Below are positions 12,501 through 23,788 of a DNA stretch of 64,000 bases, piece by piece (positions within the stretch are counted from its first letter, which is position 1; every line of letters begins with the position of its first letter). Source of the DNA: Triticum aestivum (lineage: Eukaryota; Streptophyta; Magnoliopsida; Poales; Poaceae); contig NC_057811.1 in assembly GCF_018294505.1 (NCBI RefSeq), positions 26,732,473 through 26,796,472 on the forward strand, given 5' to 3'. A program made the position numbers and the translations under genes. The notes under the pieces were generated by a model. The model had not been told where the DNA came from. It saw only the letters and a program-made list of their open reading frames with translations, and did no database searches.

Positions 12501-14822
12501 ACATCGAACATAAAAGGTTCTCTTATGAACAACCTTCTTGCAAGATACCTTATGCAATGGGCGAGAGTTTGTAAAACTCTAAATGAATTATGAAAATAAA
12601 TACAGACGGCAATACACCGATGGAAGGTATAGTAACATTTACTATGTTCCCTGTGTATACCTTAACCTCATTTCTGGCTAGTCTTTTTAGGCCATAGTAG
12701 CTCTTACAGTGATTCGCAATTGAATGCAATCGAGCGGGTATCTTTGTGATTAACTCACAATACCCAAGAATTAGTGATTAACATGTTTAACCATAATTCC
12801 CAAGAACTATATCTTTGACCAGCCTACTATACATCAAAAACTTGTATGACATTCATACATGAGCTGGATATTCCAGTCATCTTTCTTTCTGCCTTTATAC
12901 TTCTAACAGTTTAACTTTTAGTATTTCTCCTACTCGCAAAAGAAGCACCCAACTTAAGAGTGGCGTTAGCCCCGGACTTCCTAGGCGTGTAAGTCATACT
13001 AACACCCTTTGGACACTTCCTTTCTCTTTAAGTTGTTGTTTTATTCACCTTTCATTATATGACAGGCGTTCTTCTGGATCCCTTTCCCAACAGTCAAATG
13101 CATAGTAAACACTTTTACTAATACTTGCAAACAAACATTGCTTTGTTTGTATCTGAAAATAATTTCCAGTTCCATGAATATCATATAACTATCCCAACTT
13201 TCGAAGTTTGGGTTTCATGGAAGCAAACATATTGCACTTGACAGAAACGGAATTATAGCTTTTGGATCGAAGGACGAGAGTCACATGATCCATAGCATTA
13301 GCGGGAGGATACGGAAAGCATGCGATAGGACAAAGTCCTTCTCGGCACTTTTGAGGACAATCCTCATATTACGTTACCAATCGTAAAGTTTTAACCAGAT
13401 ATTTAACAGCTATTCAATTTTAATAGGGAAGGTGGAAACGCGAGCCATTATTCTACAACTATTTTGCAAGAAACACTTAGACAGTGTCCATAATTAATTG
13501 CACCGAGAATTAAACATGTTAATTCAACAGTGCGCTTCCACTCAAATCAATATCTCTCAAAATTGATTGTGAGTGATACAAGACCCACATTTCAATTGTT
13601 CGCCATTGGTGTAACACCACTGATGATGAAAAATCTCAACCGGTAGGCCAACTTGCCAATCACATCTCTATGTGACTCTTGTTCATCTTTCGATGCGTGT
13701 GTTCCGAGCTCATGACGGTCATGCCTGAACGTCAAGACAACCAAGTGATCTTGCTGCGAGGTCTCAACTCACCCGCCTCACACTTCTCTAATCGTTCGTA
13801 CCCGTGTGACACGGCGTACCCCGAAAAGATAGGTGCCGTGACGGTGCTACACTTGGGAGAACACTAACTACTTGGTATTTTTGTGAGAGATCACCCTAAT
13901 AAAAAGCGACTACCGCGCAATCAAGAAGGGTGCAACATAAGGGATAAACATCTCAGGCAATTCATAATAGCATGATATGGTATAGCCCTTTCTGACGGAG
14001 AAGTATTTCATTTCTTCGTCTTCGGCATTCGTGTCGGTGTTCACCTTCGCGAAGATTGCCACCACCTTGTCGATGCACCAGATAATATTGCTATCTCCAT
14101 AGCTATAAAATAATGCATTACAACAAGGTTGACACGCAGGTCATTAAAATGCAATCATATGGCTCCAGCCATCATGCCGAATCATGACACGCAGGTCATG
14201 TTAATCAAATTACATCATATAGTCATCTCATACATAATCGAATTAGTATGAGCACTGCTATACCACATCACATGCACATCCTGCAAAACCAAGTTAGACA
14301 CCTCTAATCGGTTTATGCAAAATTTTATTTTACGTGGCTTCTAAGGTTTTGACTTAAACCGCAGCTACCAACGTTTTATCATCAAGTATGATTATTCAAG
14401 TTGCTAGATTAACATCTCGGGGTGTATGAAACACGAGATAATTAAATCTCGAGCCCCATACTAAACTTCGTCATACGCATGACCCCCGTGCAGATAATAT
14501 CTGCAATGCCCTTTCATCTGCGAATTTCATCTTTCTTTTGACTACGGCAGAACCCAAAGAACTGATAGCACTTCCATGATCAATCAGGATCACGGATTGC
14601 CAGAACTTTGTCAAATTCCACCATGCTGTCTCGAGATTGAGCAAACGCAAATTCTAGGGAAGCAACAAGAACGTCGGGTAACAGATTTCATCTGTCACCC
14701 GCATAAATAATTTTCAGCAATAGATCTCATCTACTACCTAATTATATTATGCAATACCCATACATCTCCATGTATTCTAGATCGAAACCTGCATCTACGC
14801 ATAGCACGGCTCTTGATGCCAC
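9563..14822 (-). pseudogene. T1 internal domain 2: decayed copia gag-pol
   Basis: Near-identical to 2130-7391, with the same stops and frameshifts and only scattered differences (for example a one-base shorter T-run near 10975, and changes around 11400 and 13440-13530). Identical lesions mean that the two internals derive from one already-dead copy, not from two independent insertions. Integrase relics lie at 11808-11990 on the minus strand. No functional product is predicted. Confidence 0.75.
14808..14821 (-). other. T1 primer binding site (internal 2)
   Basis: Same TGGCATCAAGAGCC motif on the minus strand as at 7377-7390, one base from LTR copy 3. Confidence 0.7.
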
Positions 14823-15401
14823 TGTAGGGGAACGCGACAGAAAACAAAAAATTTCCGACCTACGCACCAGCCCAGGACCACTATGGAGACTGCATACATG
14901 GTTTGATCTTTTTCGTTACCGACTCGTAGCGCAGCGGGAAGTAGAGTCGATGACGATCGGCGGTGCAGATCCCCGCAGCTAGGATTTACAACCTCCCAAC
15001 CGCGAGGATGTATACCCTCATCTGCTCCTCAGACAGCCCTCCGGGAGGCGGTCGAACAGCCCCCCGGACGGTGTCGCAGGACAGCCCTTCGGGAGGACCT
15101 TCGAAACTCGAACGGTCACTCGGACAGCCCTCCGGGAGGACCTTCGAAACTCGGACGGTCACACGGACAGCCCTTCGGGAGGCACTCACGAACTAAGACC
15201 GAAACTACGATCTCTCTACAGAGTTGCACACATACGGTGTCATCTATCCGGCAGGGCTTCGCCGTCCAGAACTAGTTCCTGCCGGAACCCAGACAGCCTT
15301 ACGGCTCTACGAAACTCTTTTCGTGGGAGGGAGAGAAGAAGCCAGATAATGCATGGCATGTGTATGAGAGCAAGGGATGAGTGTGGAGGGCTGCCCCTCC
15401 A

Positions 15402-15415
15402 CCTCTATTTATAGG
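15402..15415 (-). promoter_or_regulatory. Putative LTR TATA box (T1 copy 3)
   Basis: Same minus-strand CCTATAAATAGAGG motif as in the other two LTRs. Confidence 0.5.
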
Positions 15416-16160
15416 AAATCCCAAGGGGGTAGGGTAGTTTCACAAAAAACCCAAAATGCACATGAATGAAGTCCTTCCACAAGGACCTAGGAGTGAAACC
15501 AAGGAACAAGAGGGTCCCCAAGGGGGATACCCCATGTGGCCGGCCACACCCCCATGAGGGGCCCAAAAAATGGCTCCTATCCATCCATGTCATCCCCAAG
15601 ATCTTTTGGAGCAAAGCCCCAAAAGGTGGCTTTCCATAAAGTAACCATAAAGCTGATTTTCACTATTCACGACGACATTTTTCAGCGTCTGATCGAACTG
15701 AAAATATTTATGTGGGCTAAGAACATTTCCAATACCCACTAAAATGATTTTCAACGCGTTCCGAAACAATTCCGGTTTTAGTGATTTTCATCTGCGAAAC
15801 GCATCTGAAGTGGCTCCGGCAGCTCCGGAACATTTCCGGTTTTTACCTCAGAAAATTCCAAAAAGCTTCCAGAATGATTCTGGCATCCTCCAAGAATTAT
15901 CAGGCATGTGCCGAAACCAATTTGACTTAATGGTGTACCCCGAAACAACTTTTCGGTATCATCGAAACTTATCCGATGACCTCTCTCAGCGGTACGATTC
16001 CGCTGTCCGAAACTTTTCGGTGTCCGAAACTTTTTCGGTGATTTTCTCTCAGACTCCCTGTCTAGTATTCAGCAGATAGATGACCCTTAAGCGTGTGACC
16101 CTATAGGTTCGGTGAAGTATAGACATGACCCGGAACCCCTTCCGATCAATGATCAACATC

Positions 16161-17726
16161 GGAGCCGTGGACACCCATATTGACCCCTATACCCACACGA
16201 ATAAATATTCGAGTGAACCTCCAGTTGCCGTGTGCTATTCCTGTTGCTTCGCGATATGTTACAAATACCCGAGGTGAGACATGTTGGCATTCCCGTGGAT
16301 CAACAACTTGTCCACTATGCTAGTGACCTCGTTACCGGTATTGTTCTCTTTTCTCGTTATCGTGTTCCGGCATCCCCGTGATCAAATCACAAAGTGTCTG
16401 GCCAGACGATGATGGATACCGTAACACCGAGAGGGCCCAGAGATATCTCTCCGTCGTCGGAGGAGCAAATCCCAATCTTGAGCTATCAAGTTACTTGACA
16501 CACTTTTCCATGAACCCGTAAGCCGCCGTAATAGCCACCCATTTACGGATGACGTTTAACAAACCCCAAAGTTCATGAAGCAAGCATGAAGAAACTCGAT
16601 ACTCTCATGGTCTAAGGAATCATGCAAACGTTAACCATCTCTTTGTTATGTACCAATAAACTTGTGACGAATGAATCTCATAGCATAACATCATGCCGGG
16701 TCGATTCAACACAAATGTTCTCTTAACATTATGCCCTCAAGGTTGCTGACATAGACATGCCCATGATCAGGAAAACATAACCATCATGCAACACTTGAGC
16801 TAGTCTTAGAGGCCAGACTAGGAATACATTTTACCGTTTATTATTCCACACGTGCATATGAGTCTTCCTCCGAGCCTCGTGGTTATTGCAGACTCGAGAA
16901 CCATAGCAGTTATAGCATGGAACATAAACATAATTATGAACTCGGAGCCGTGGACACCCATATTGACCCCTATACCCACACGAATAAATATTCGAGTGAA
17001 CCTCCAGTTGCCGTGTGCTATTCCTGTTGCTTCGCGATATGTTACAAATACCCGAGGTGAGACATGTTGGCATTCCCGTGGATCAACAACTTGTCCACTA
17101 TGCTAGTTACCTCGTTACCGGTATTGTTCTCTTTTCTCGTTATCGTGTTCCGGCATCCCCGTGATCAAATCACAAAGTGTCTGGCCAGACGATGATGGAT
17201 ACCGTAACACCGAGAGGGCCCAGAGATATCTCTCCATCGTTGGAGGAGCAAATCCCAATCTTGAGCTATCAAGTTACTTGACACACTTTTCCATGAACCC
17301 GTAAGCCGCCGTAATAGCCACCCATTTACGGATGACGTTTAACAAACCCCAAAGTTCATGAAGCAAGCATGAAGAAACTCGATACTCTCATGGTCTAAGG
17401 AATCATGCAAACGTTAACCATCTCTGTGTTATGTACCAATAAACTTGTGACGAATGTATTTCATAGCGTAACATCAATTCGGGTCGATTCAACACAAATG
17501 TCCTTCCTGACATTGTGTCCTCAAAGTTGCTTGGCATAGACATGCCCATGATTGGGAAAACATAATCATCATGCAACACTTGAGCTAGTCTTAGAGGCAT
17601 GACTAGGAATACATTTTATCTTTTATTATTCCACACGTGCATATGGGTTCTCCCCAGAGCCTTTATGGATATACGGGCTCGGGAACCACATCAGTTATAG
17701 CATGGAACATAAACATAATTATGAAC
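16161..17726. repeat. 783-bp direct duplication inside T1 LTR copy 3
   Basis: Unit 1 is 16161-16943 and unit 2 is 16944-17726; both begin GGAGCCGTGGACACCC. They agree closely at first. Unit 1 then differs at many positions after about 16640 (for example CATGCCGGGTCGATTC versus CATCAATTCGGGTCG, and GAGTCTTCCTCCGAGCC versus GGGTTCTCCCCAGAGCC). The switch back follows ATTATGAAC, with only 2-3 bp of shared sequence. Confidence 0.85.
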
Positions 17727-17777
17727 AGGGAGATAATCAATAACATTTATTATTGCCTCTAGGGCATATCTCCTACA

Positions 17778-18690
17778 CGCCGGTCGTAGCAAAATTGAAA
17801 GCCGGATGCAACAAAAATTGCAGAAACGCTCAAAAACAGCTTCTGGTCCAGCTCGGGGCTTCGCCGGTAGTAGCAAAAATCGACAATGGTTGCAGCAAGA
17901 AAAACATAGTCACGATCCTCGGTATCCTCATGAAAAAGGATGTAGCAAATGAGAGCGTCGGTAGTAGCAAAACGCAAAACTATTGTAGCAAAAAGTGGTA
18001 CACAAGGTTCCAGCAAACAAGCAAAGCAACAAAATTTTGTTTAGTTCCAGCAAAAAACAAAGATGGTGGTAACAAATTGCTATACTAGTTCCAGCAAAAA
18101 AACACAAACATAGTTGCAAAATCTGGGTTGATTCCAACAAAAAAATCAAATACAATGGTAGCAAAAATTAGAGCTGGTTCGAGCAAAAAGCCTTCGTGGT
18201 TCCAGCAAAAAACCTCGCCGGATCTCCAGCACTTGTCGCCGCCTCCACCTCCGGCAGCTGCTGGTTGTAGCAACCATGGCTGCTGGTTCCAGCATCGTCG
18301 GACTCTGCTCCAGCACCACGGCCCGCCCCCTGATGCGGCAGCCGCCGTCTTGAGCAGTTTGCGGATGCAGCTGAGAGAGAAAAAACTAGGGCATGGTGTT
18401 GTGTCGACGGTTGACTTTGTGGTGCTCATGGGAGGAGAAGATGGGCGAGAGAGACAGAGGAGTAGGAGATAGCTCAGGCAAATAGAGGAAGAAGAAAACA
18501 TGAGTGGACGAGAGTGATTTGCGGGAGAAGATAAGGCAGAAGGAGGAGCGGTTGCTGGACCCACACAAAAAGCGGTGTGTTTCGTTCGTGTACAGACGTG
18601 CGATCTGTTTTGATCGAACGGACGCCGCGGGACCGGCCAAACGCTCGGCCGGCGCGCCGGCCGCAAACGTTGTGCATGTGTGCTGTAAAT
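17778..18690. other. Unclassified repeat with CCAGCAAAA/GTAGCAAAA motifs
   Basis: Starts directly at the T1 boundary. The left two thirds hold an irregular series of short motifs (TAGCAAAA, CCAGCAAAA, GCAACAAAA) spaced about 25-40 bp. The right part is GC-rich and ends near a palindromic GGCCGGCGCGCCGGCC at 18646-18661. Overlapping open frames on both strands (up to 193 codons) follow the low-complexity composition and resemble no family that I know. It is probably a DNA-transposon piece or degenerate repeat; class not determined. Confidence 0.4.
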
Positions 18691-18692
18691 GA

Positions 18693-18907
18693 AAGAGTGA
18701 ATTTCTTATTTAACGCTGTTTTTAGTTTCGTTTCCCTACTTAGCACTGATTTTTTTTTCTTTTGTAACATCAAGTCTAAATTTTGTTCTCTTTGTGACAC
18801 TTTGGTTCCTTTTGACTACTAACGGTGTTAAATTACATCTGAGAAGGCAATTTACCCCTGGTGCCACTTCGGGCAAAATTATTCACATGACCCATCTTTA
18901 TATATAT
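18693..18907 (+). repeat. Left arm of a long, distant inverted repeat
   Basis: Reads inward from TCTTATTTAACGCTG and includes ATCAAGTCTAAATTTTG, TTTGTGACA, CTACTAACGGTGTTAAATT and TTTACCCCTGGTGCCACTT. The reverse complement of 43832-44055 gives the same series of blocks in the same order. Removing G1 (21,938 bp plus one 5-bp TSD) would bring the arms about 3.4 kb apart. It may be a terminal inverted repeat or one of two independent copies of a repeat. Confidence 0.6.
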
Positions 18908-20274
18908 TTACTAATTGGAGGCACCTTTCAAGACTTCTCATTAATCCACATCATCAAAATTAATTACACAGTTGAATTGTAGAATTAACGTCTAAGATGA
19001 AAGGAAAACTTACGTAAAACAAATTGTCCCATCCAAAAAAATACATCTGTCACGTTCAACATTGGTGATAGAAAACAAAGAAAGCACCCTCGGTTCCATA
19101 AAAAAGGATAGCCTCCTCCCATAAGAAAAAGATAGCCTCCTTCCATAAAAACTCTGGCGATGAAAGAAAAAAAGACAGCCTCCTTTCATAAAAAGTTTGG
19201 AGATGTCGTTTCGGTCTGCCACACCTTTTCCCACTTCACGGTCTCTCGGGTGAAAACCCTAGGGCGGCGACGACTCTCTTGGCGTCGTGTCCTTCTTGAA
19301 GGCGTCATCGTGAGAGCTATGTGGCAGTGGGCACCGCTTGGGTACGTCGGCAGTTATAGATGGCGTGCCCCTCTTCCTCCAGGTGGCAGTTGTTTCGGCG
19401 AAAACCCTAGACCTGGGTCTCCCAGATCGGATGATGACAGAGACTTCGGAGCCGTTCTCCCTCCTGGGGGCATCGTCTTGGAGCAGTGGTTCACCGGACA
19501 TGCCAACAGGTGGAGCGGTGTTACATCGACCGCATTGAAGACGGTGGGTCTCGGCGGCGTGGAGCAGTGGATTCTCAGTGTTGGACGTGGTTTGATCTAC
19601 ACGCACAGGCTGGTGGCGGTGTTTGGTGTCGTAGTGAGGTCGACGGCAGATGGGACTGGCACGATCTTTCCAGTGATTCGTCCTGAACACGGGATGGCGG
19701 AAGATGTTGGCGGCAGATCCTAAAGCATGCGCAGGCGGTGCACGTTATGGAATGCCGCCTAGACCGGATGGTCTTAAGGCGACTGGATTTGATTGTGTCT
19801 GTTATACGCATAAGGCACATCTGTATACCTAGAAGGTGGCTTCTAGTTAATCCTTGTATTTATTTTGTTGGACTCTGGTGAATAATTAGAAAAGGGGATT
19901 TCTATTTTCACGCCCCTGGTTTCTTAGGAGAGAGAGATAGAGGATAGATGTTTTTTTAATTAGAGATGAGAGATGTTCATGCATGCATGCATGCCTACCA
20001 CCCTGTTCAAAATATATATACATTGATTTGACTAAAATAAAAAATATAAGAGATGGCGTGCACTAAATACATTCATATACACATTGCATATGATCCTACA
20101 ACTTTACAAATGGCAGCACCTCATCGGTGGCAAGACCACCGTAGGTGCTGGAACCGGTAAAAATGACTTTGGGCCTTGCAGATTGATATGCTGGTCGGTG
20201 TGTGCATACGCGGATTGGCTGATGAAGGACAAAGATGTACTGCAATGGCGACCTGATTGTGCCCGCCGCCACTT
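18908..20274. other. Unclassified non-coding segment
   Basis: At 19070-19200 the motif GATAGCCTCC...CATAAAAA recurs three times. From 19200 to 19870 there is a GC-richer block with AAAACCCTAG motifs (19254, 19400), ending in TTGTTGGACTCTGGTGAA, which resembles the tail of a repetitive element. An open frame at 19160-19723 (+) has arginine/glycine-rich composition and an antisense open frame, and resembles nothing that I know. A GCATGCATGCATGC palindrome lies at 19982-19995. I find no gene. Confidence 0.4.
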
Positions 20275-20556
20275 ATAGCCTCTCCAGCCGTTCGGCCCCT
20301 CAGGATGACGAAAAATAGCGGTCTGGAGACGAACCGGCGCTATGTTGGCCCCTGGGGCGACTTCGTTACCAGTCGTCGGCCCAAAGTCGTTGCGGGTTCG
20401 GCGATATTCCATTCAAATTTTTGCAAACTCGACGATTTTTGCAGAAAATCGGCGATACTTCATTGAAATTTATAAAAAGAACATCAAAACATGCAAACTA
20501 CGCCTAACTACGCCAAACTAAAAAAGCCTAACCGCTGCCGTCGCCGCCGCCGTCGT

Positions 20557-21040
20557 CTACATGCTGACAAGCCTGTAGAAGCGGGTGTAGTCGCCGCTGT
20601 CGCAGTCGTCGTCGTCGTCGCGCGCCTCGCCTGCGCCGCCGCCGTCCCTGCTGCAGCCCTGGCCGGGGTCGCCGATACGCGGCGGGGCGCTTGACGGCCC
20701 GGCCTCGCCCTCCTCGTCGCTGTCAAGGACGATCACGCCGCCCTCCTCAGCGCGGCGACGGGCCTGGAACTCCAGGTACGCCCGGCGCTGGCAGCGCACA
20801 TGCTTCCGGACGTAGTCCTCGTTCGTCCACTTGAGGGCGGACGCGTCATCGGGGGCCACCATGTCGACGTGATCCGGCTTCACGGGGAGCAGCCCCGGCT
20901 CGGGCTTCGGCCGGACCAGGCATAGGGAGCGGCTCGCCGGCGCCGGACCAGGCGGGGAGGGCCGGGCACCCTCGTTGATGACGAGGGCGCCGCTTCGAGT
21001 GCGGCGCCCGAGCGGTGTCTCCTCTGGCTCGGGCTTGACG
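20557..21040 (-). pseudogene. Captured coding fragment in D1, acidic C-terminus
   Basis: An open minus-strand frame runs for about 160 codons; the first ATG is at 20883, but the frame continues upstream with protein-like composition (PEPEETPLGRRTRSGALVIN). It then reads VKPDHVDMVAPDDASALKW, an Arg-rich helix-like stretch (YLEFQARRRAEEGG), an acidic serine segment (VIVLDSDEEGEAGPSS), and ends in an Asp-rich tail and YTRFYRLVSM. I do not recognise the family. Similar low-complexity acidic fragments are common in grass transposons as captured or degraded genes. The 5' end was lost or rearranged near 21040. Whether it is translated is unknown. Confidence 0.45.
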
Positions 21041-21047
21041 GGGTGAA

Positions 21048-21190
21048 GGGCCGGCGAGCCGGAGCCCTACGACGAGGACGACCCCAACTCCATCCGCCTC
21101 CGCGTCCAGGGCGACGTGTGGCAGGTGAGGGCGGGACGCGCGTCGCGGCGCCTTCACTACGCCGCCCGTGAGGCATCAACGGAGGCTGAC
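21048..21190 (+). pseudogene. Possible second captured fragment, opposite strand
   Basis: Immediately beside the previous fragment, the plus strand reads open through EPYDEDDPNSIRLRVQGDVW and on to the G1 insertion point. This looks like real protein sequence, not a shadow frame. The two fragments are head to head at about 21040. The family is unknown and the call rests on composition alone. Confidence 0.3.
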
Positions 21191-21193
21191 CGG

Positions 21194-21743
21194 TGATGAA
21201 GCCATGTACCTAGGGTAGGGTCATAGGCCTGACCTAGACACCCTCCCCAAGGGCATCACCCTAAAGACAGAAGCATTCGAAGGGTACCATCATCCACTCG
21301 ACCATGAGGCATTCCACTCGGAAGACTTGAAGTCATTCGACTATGGAGACTGTCACTCGACTGCGGGAAGATCTAAAGCCACTCCGCACTGCAACGGTCG
21401 GACATTACATCATAGCTTTAATGGTCATTATGTCTCTTTATTACTAGCGTTACCAGTAACGCCGCCCTCTTGATGTGCATTGAACCATGTGTAACGGAGG
21501 GAGCTGGGGTCCTGGCGCACTCTATATAAGCCACCCCCCTCCTCTGGGACAAGGGTTCGCACCCCTGTAAACACACGCATACATAATCCAGTCGACCGCC
21601 TCCGGGCTCCGAGACGTAGGGCTGTTTCTTCTTCCGAGAAGGGCCTGAACTCGTAAAACTCATGTGCACAACTTCGCCATCGCTAGGATCTTACTGCTCC
21701 ATACTTACCCCCCTATTCTACTGTCAGTCTTAGTACCACGACA
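21194..21743 (+). repeat. G1 5' LTR (550 bp)
   Basis: Bounded by TG...CA, preceded by the ACCGG TSD and followed by a PBS-like sequence. Contains CTATATAAG as TATA box. Compared with the 3' LTR it shows about ten substitutions and a few single-base indels by eye. Confidence 0.93.
21522..21530 (+). promoter_or_regulatory. Putative TATA box of G1 5' LTR
   Basis: CTATATAAG, about 220 bp before the LTR end and followed by a C-rich stretch. The matching site in the 3' LTR is at 42910-42918. Confidence 0.5.
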
Positions 21744-21744
21744 G

Positions 21745-21762
21745 TTGGCGCCCACCATGGGG
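21745..21762 (+). other. G1 primer binding site
   Basis: TTGGCGCCCACCATGGGG, one base after the LTR end, is the usual position and style of PBS in plant gypsy elements. The tRNA is not assigned. Confidence 0.6.
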
Positions 21763-22171
21763 AAGGTGTCTTAGCGACTTGTTGGAGAAGTTGCAATTTT
21801 TCCGATCCCCGTCATCATGGTTTCTGGCGGAGGATTGGCCGAGGGCCGCGAGATCCGTCTCGGCGCCCTCGTGTTTGTCGCCGACGACTCCGCTTGGCTC
21901 CAAGAGGCTCCACTCGACGTCGAGGCACTCCCTGTCCGCGGGGCAACGCACTTTCGCGCATGCGTCCGCGGCGTCCTTCTGCGGCAGCCGTCAACTCAGT
22001 ATCGGTCGGCTCCTGTCGCGTCCTCTCTCCCTGCTGTTCGCCGGTGCAAGCGTTCCGGTCGGTCGCGGCTCCAGCGGTGGGTGAGGCACGCGGTGGCTCG
22101 CCAGTCGGCCACCCCACAAGTCGCGGCAATCGAACCCGACGGCGTCCGAGTGCGACAGCAGTGACCCCGCG
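21763..22171 (+). other. G1 leader
   Basis: GC-rich region between PBS and gag. Open frames exist on both strands (for example 21817-22164 plus and 21815-22435 minus) but are composition-driven. No frame joins to gag without a shift. Confidence 0.5.
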
Positions 22172-23788
22172 GTGGAAGTCCTGATGGTCAACGGTCCGCG
22201 CAGTGCTCTTGGCTTCCCCCGCGACGACGGTGGCGATGACGGAGGTGATCCGTCGCGCGTCCACGAGGAGTACCGCCCCGAGCCCCTCTCTTCGCAGCAG
22301 AGGGAAGAGCTTCGCCGCCGCAACATGGATGCACTTCACACTCCTATCATTGGAGAAAACCCCGAGGCCCGGGCCTTGGAGGAGGCGCGCCTGGCCAACT
22401 TGGCTGAGCGCACTCGACTGGAGAATCTCCAGCATGCACTCGACGAGCGTGCTCGGCAGCGGATTCCTGAGTCCAGTCGACGACAGCTTTTTCCGCCCCC
22501 AACTCAGGTATACCGAACTCCGATTCAGAATCTCACAGCTGCAGCCCGAATAGCAGAGTCGATTCAGCCTTCCCAGTGAGAAGCTGGCAGAGGTTTGATG
22601 CAGATCCGGGCTTTACTCCGGGTAGCGGGAGAGCAGAACACAGCAGTGTCTCAGTTGCGGAATAGGATTCGTAGCAGATCTGTGGTGGCCGACACAGTTC
22701 AGTCGGCTCAAAGCCCAAGATCACCGTGCAGAAACCGTGAGCAGTATGATCACCGATTCGACCACGATGATCGTCGCCGAGTGCCCACGCCTCCCCCAAG
22801 GAGTGGGTCATACGTACCTCGGCAACACGATGACAGACGCCCTCATAGTGGTGGGCGAAGGATTCCAGTCGACCCCCGAGAGCCGGGCTTTGATGCGAGA
22901 TCTATTCTCGTTCAGGGTCTGGTTGACAGGAACAGAGCTCACAGAGAAGGTCATGACAGAGATTATCCGACTGGCGGCAGAGTGCATGTCTCAGGTCCAG
23001 AGTGTTTCAGCAGAGCCATCAGGGCTGCAGTGATTCCTCCCAACTTCAGGTTGGCGACTGGAGTCAGCAAGTTCACTGGTGAGTCCAAGCCTGACACTTG
23101 GCTTGAGGACTACCGAGTGGCTGTTCAGATTGGCGGCGGCAATGATGAAGTGGCCAGAGCGTGGTTGAATCAGTTAGCACCTGGCAGCATATATAGTTGG
23201 GAGGAACTCGCCCGAGTGTTTGTTAGGACCTTTGAAGGTACATGCAAACGGCCAGCAGGGTTAACAGAGTTGCAGTCCTGTGTGCAGAAACCGAATGAAA
23301 CCTTGAGAGATTATATCTAGAGATGGATCACGTTGCACCACATAGTAGAGAATGTGTCAGATCACCAAGCAGTTTGTGCCTTCAAGGAAGGCGTCAAGTA
23401 TCGAGAATTGACCTTGAAGTTCGGTCGGACCGGGGATATGTCTCTGAGTCGGATGATGGAGATTGCCACCAAGTATGCTAATGGTGAAGAGGAGGATCGA
23501 CTCCGGAGTGGAAAGCACAAAACAGTCACCCCAGAAACTGGAGGAGGGAATTCCAATCGGAAACAGAAGCGCAAAGCCGAGCCAGCTGCTCCAGGTGAAG
23601 CCTTAGCCATGACTCAAGGAAAGTTCACGGGGAATCCCAAAGGGCCGTGGAACCCCAAGAAAGTGAAAGATCAAGATGGAAATGATGTGTTGGATTTACC
23701 ATGCCACATTCACACCAAAAAAGATGAAGAGGGTAATTTCATTTACCCTAAACACACCACTCGACAGTGTCGGGGGCTCTTGATCTAG
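22172..23788 (+). pseudogene. gag: G1 gag, interrupted by stops
   Basis: One frame carries the capsid region through a TGA (22577-22579), a TAG (23318-23320) and a TAG (23786-23788). It shows a charged N-terminal helical part (LEEARLANLAERTRLENLQH), an Arg-rich spacer (DHDDRRRVPTPPPRSG), and a capsid-like segment with FTGESKPDTWLEDY and ARAWLNQLAPGSI, typical of the plant retrotransposon gag domain. Near the end a CHIH...KHTTRQC arrangement (C-x2-H and H-x4-C) resembles the unusual zinc knuckle of Tat gag. The start is uncertain because the leader is open in another frame. Gag would form the particle; this copy cannot make it whole. Confidence 0.8.

Larger units (their letters stand above)
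1..17777 (-). mobile_element. T1: tandem Ty1-copia array with three LTRs and two internal domains
   Basis: Three copies of one LTR (1-2129, 7392-9562, 14823-17777) alternate with two internal domains (2130-7391, 9563-14822), repeating every 7432-7433 bp. Orientation is minus: on the plus strand each LTR begins TGTAGGGGAACG and ends CATATCTCCTACA, a reverse PPT (GACTCCCACTTG) follows each LTR end, and a reverse PBS resembling initiator Met tRNA lies just before each LTR start. Spacing implies that the first LTR begins 42 bp left of the window. The internals have only short ORFs and share the same lesions, so a dead element was duplicated. A BARE1/WIS/Angela relative is likely; the exact family is uncertain. 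No TSD can be tested because the left end is outside. Confidence 0.9.
14823..17777 (-). repeat. T1 LTR copy 3, chimeric and enlarged (2955 bp)
   Basis: Begins and ends like the other T1 LTRs but is 784 bp longer, because the segment from GGAGCCGTGG onward occurs twice (16161 and 16944). The first of these two segments becomes clearly divergent from about 16640 to 16943, whereas the second matches copies 1 and 2. This LTR therefore joins two LTR lineages. It also carries the minus-strand TATA motif at 15402-15415. Confidence 0.88.
20275..21193. mobile_element. D1 left part: DNA transposon / gene-fragment carrier split by G1
   Basis: The left edge (TAGCCTCTCCAGCCG) and the reverse complement of the far edge at about 43423 (TTAGAGCATCTCCAGC) look like imperfect terminal inverted repeats of the CTCCAGC type common in Triticeae PIF/Harbinger-like elements. 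Sub-terminal sequence also shares the CGTCTCCAG/GTCTGGAGACG and ACCGGCGCT blocks. G1 inserted inside, duplicating ACCGG (21189-21193 and 43132-43136). The flanking direct repeat of D1 itself is not clear, so both edges are approximate. Confidence 0.5.

Noticed and set aside
18085..18666. 193-codon minus-strand frame, with plus-strand frames over the same bases
   Set aside because: Low-complexity composition opens several frames on both strands. No domain recognised and no clear start or splice context.
19160..19723. 187-codon plus-strand frame
   Set aside because: An antisense frame of 143 codons overlaps it, the sequence looks like a GC-rich repeat tail, and no motif is recognisable. Kept only as unclassified DNA.
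21815..22435. 206-codon minus-strand frame opposite the G1 leader and gag
   Set aside because: It is a GC-driven shadow of gag codons on the plus strand. The Arg-rich composition is typical of such shadows.
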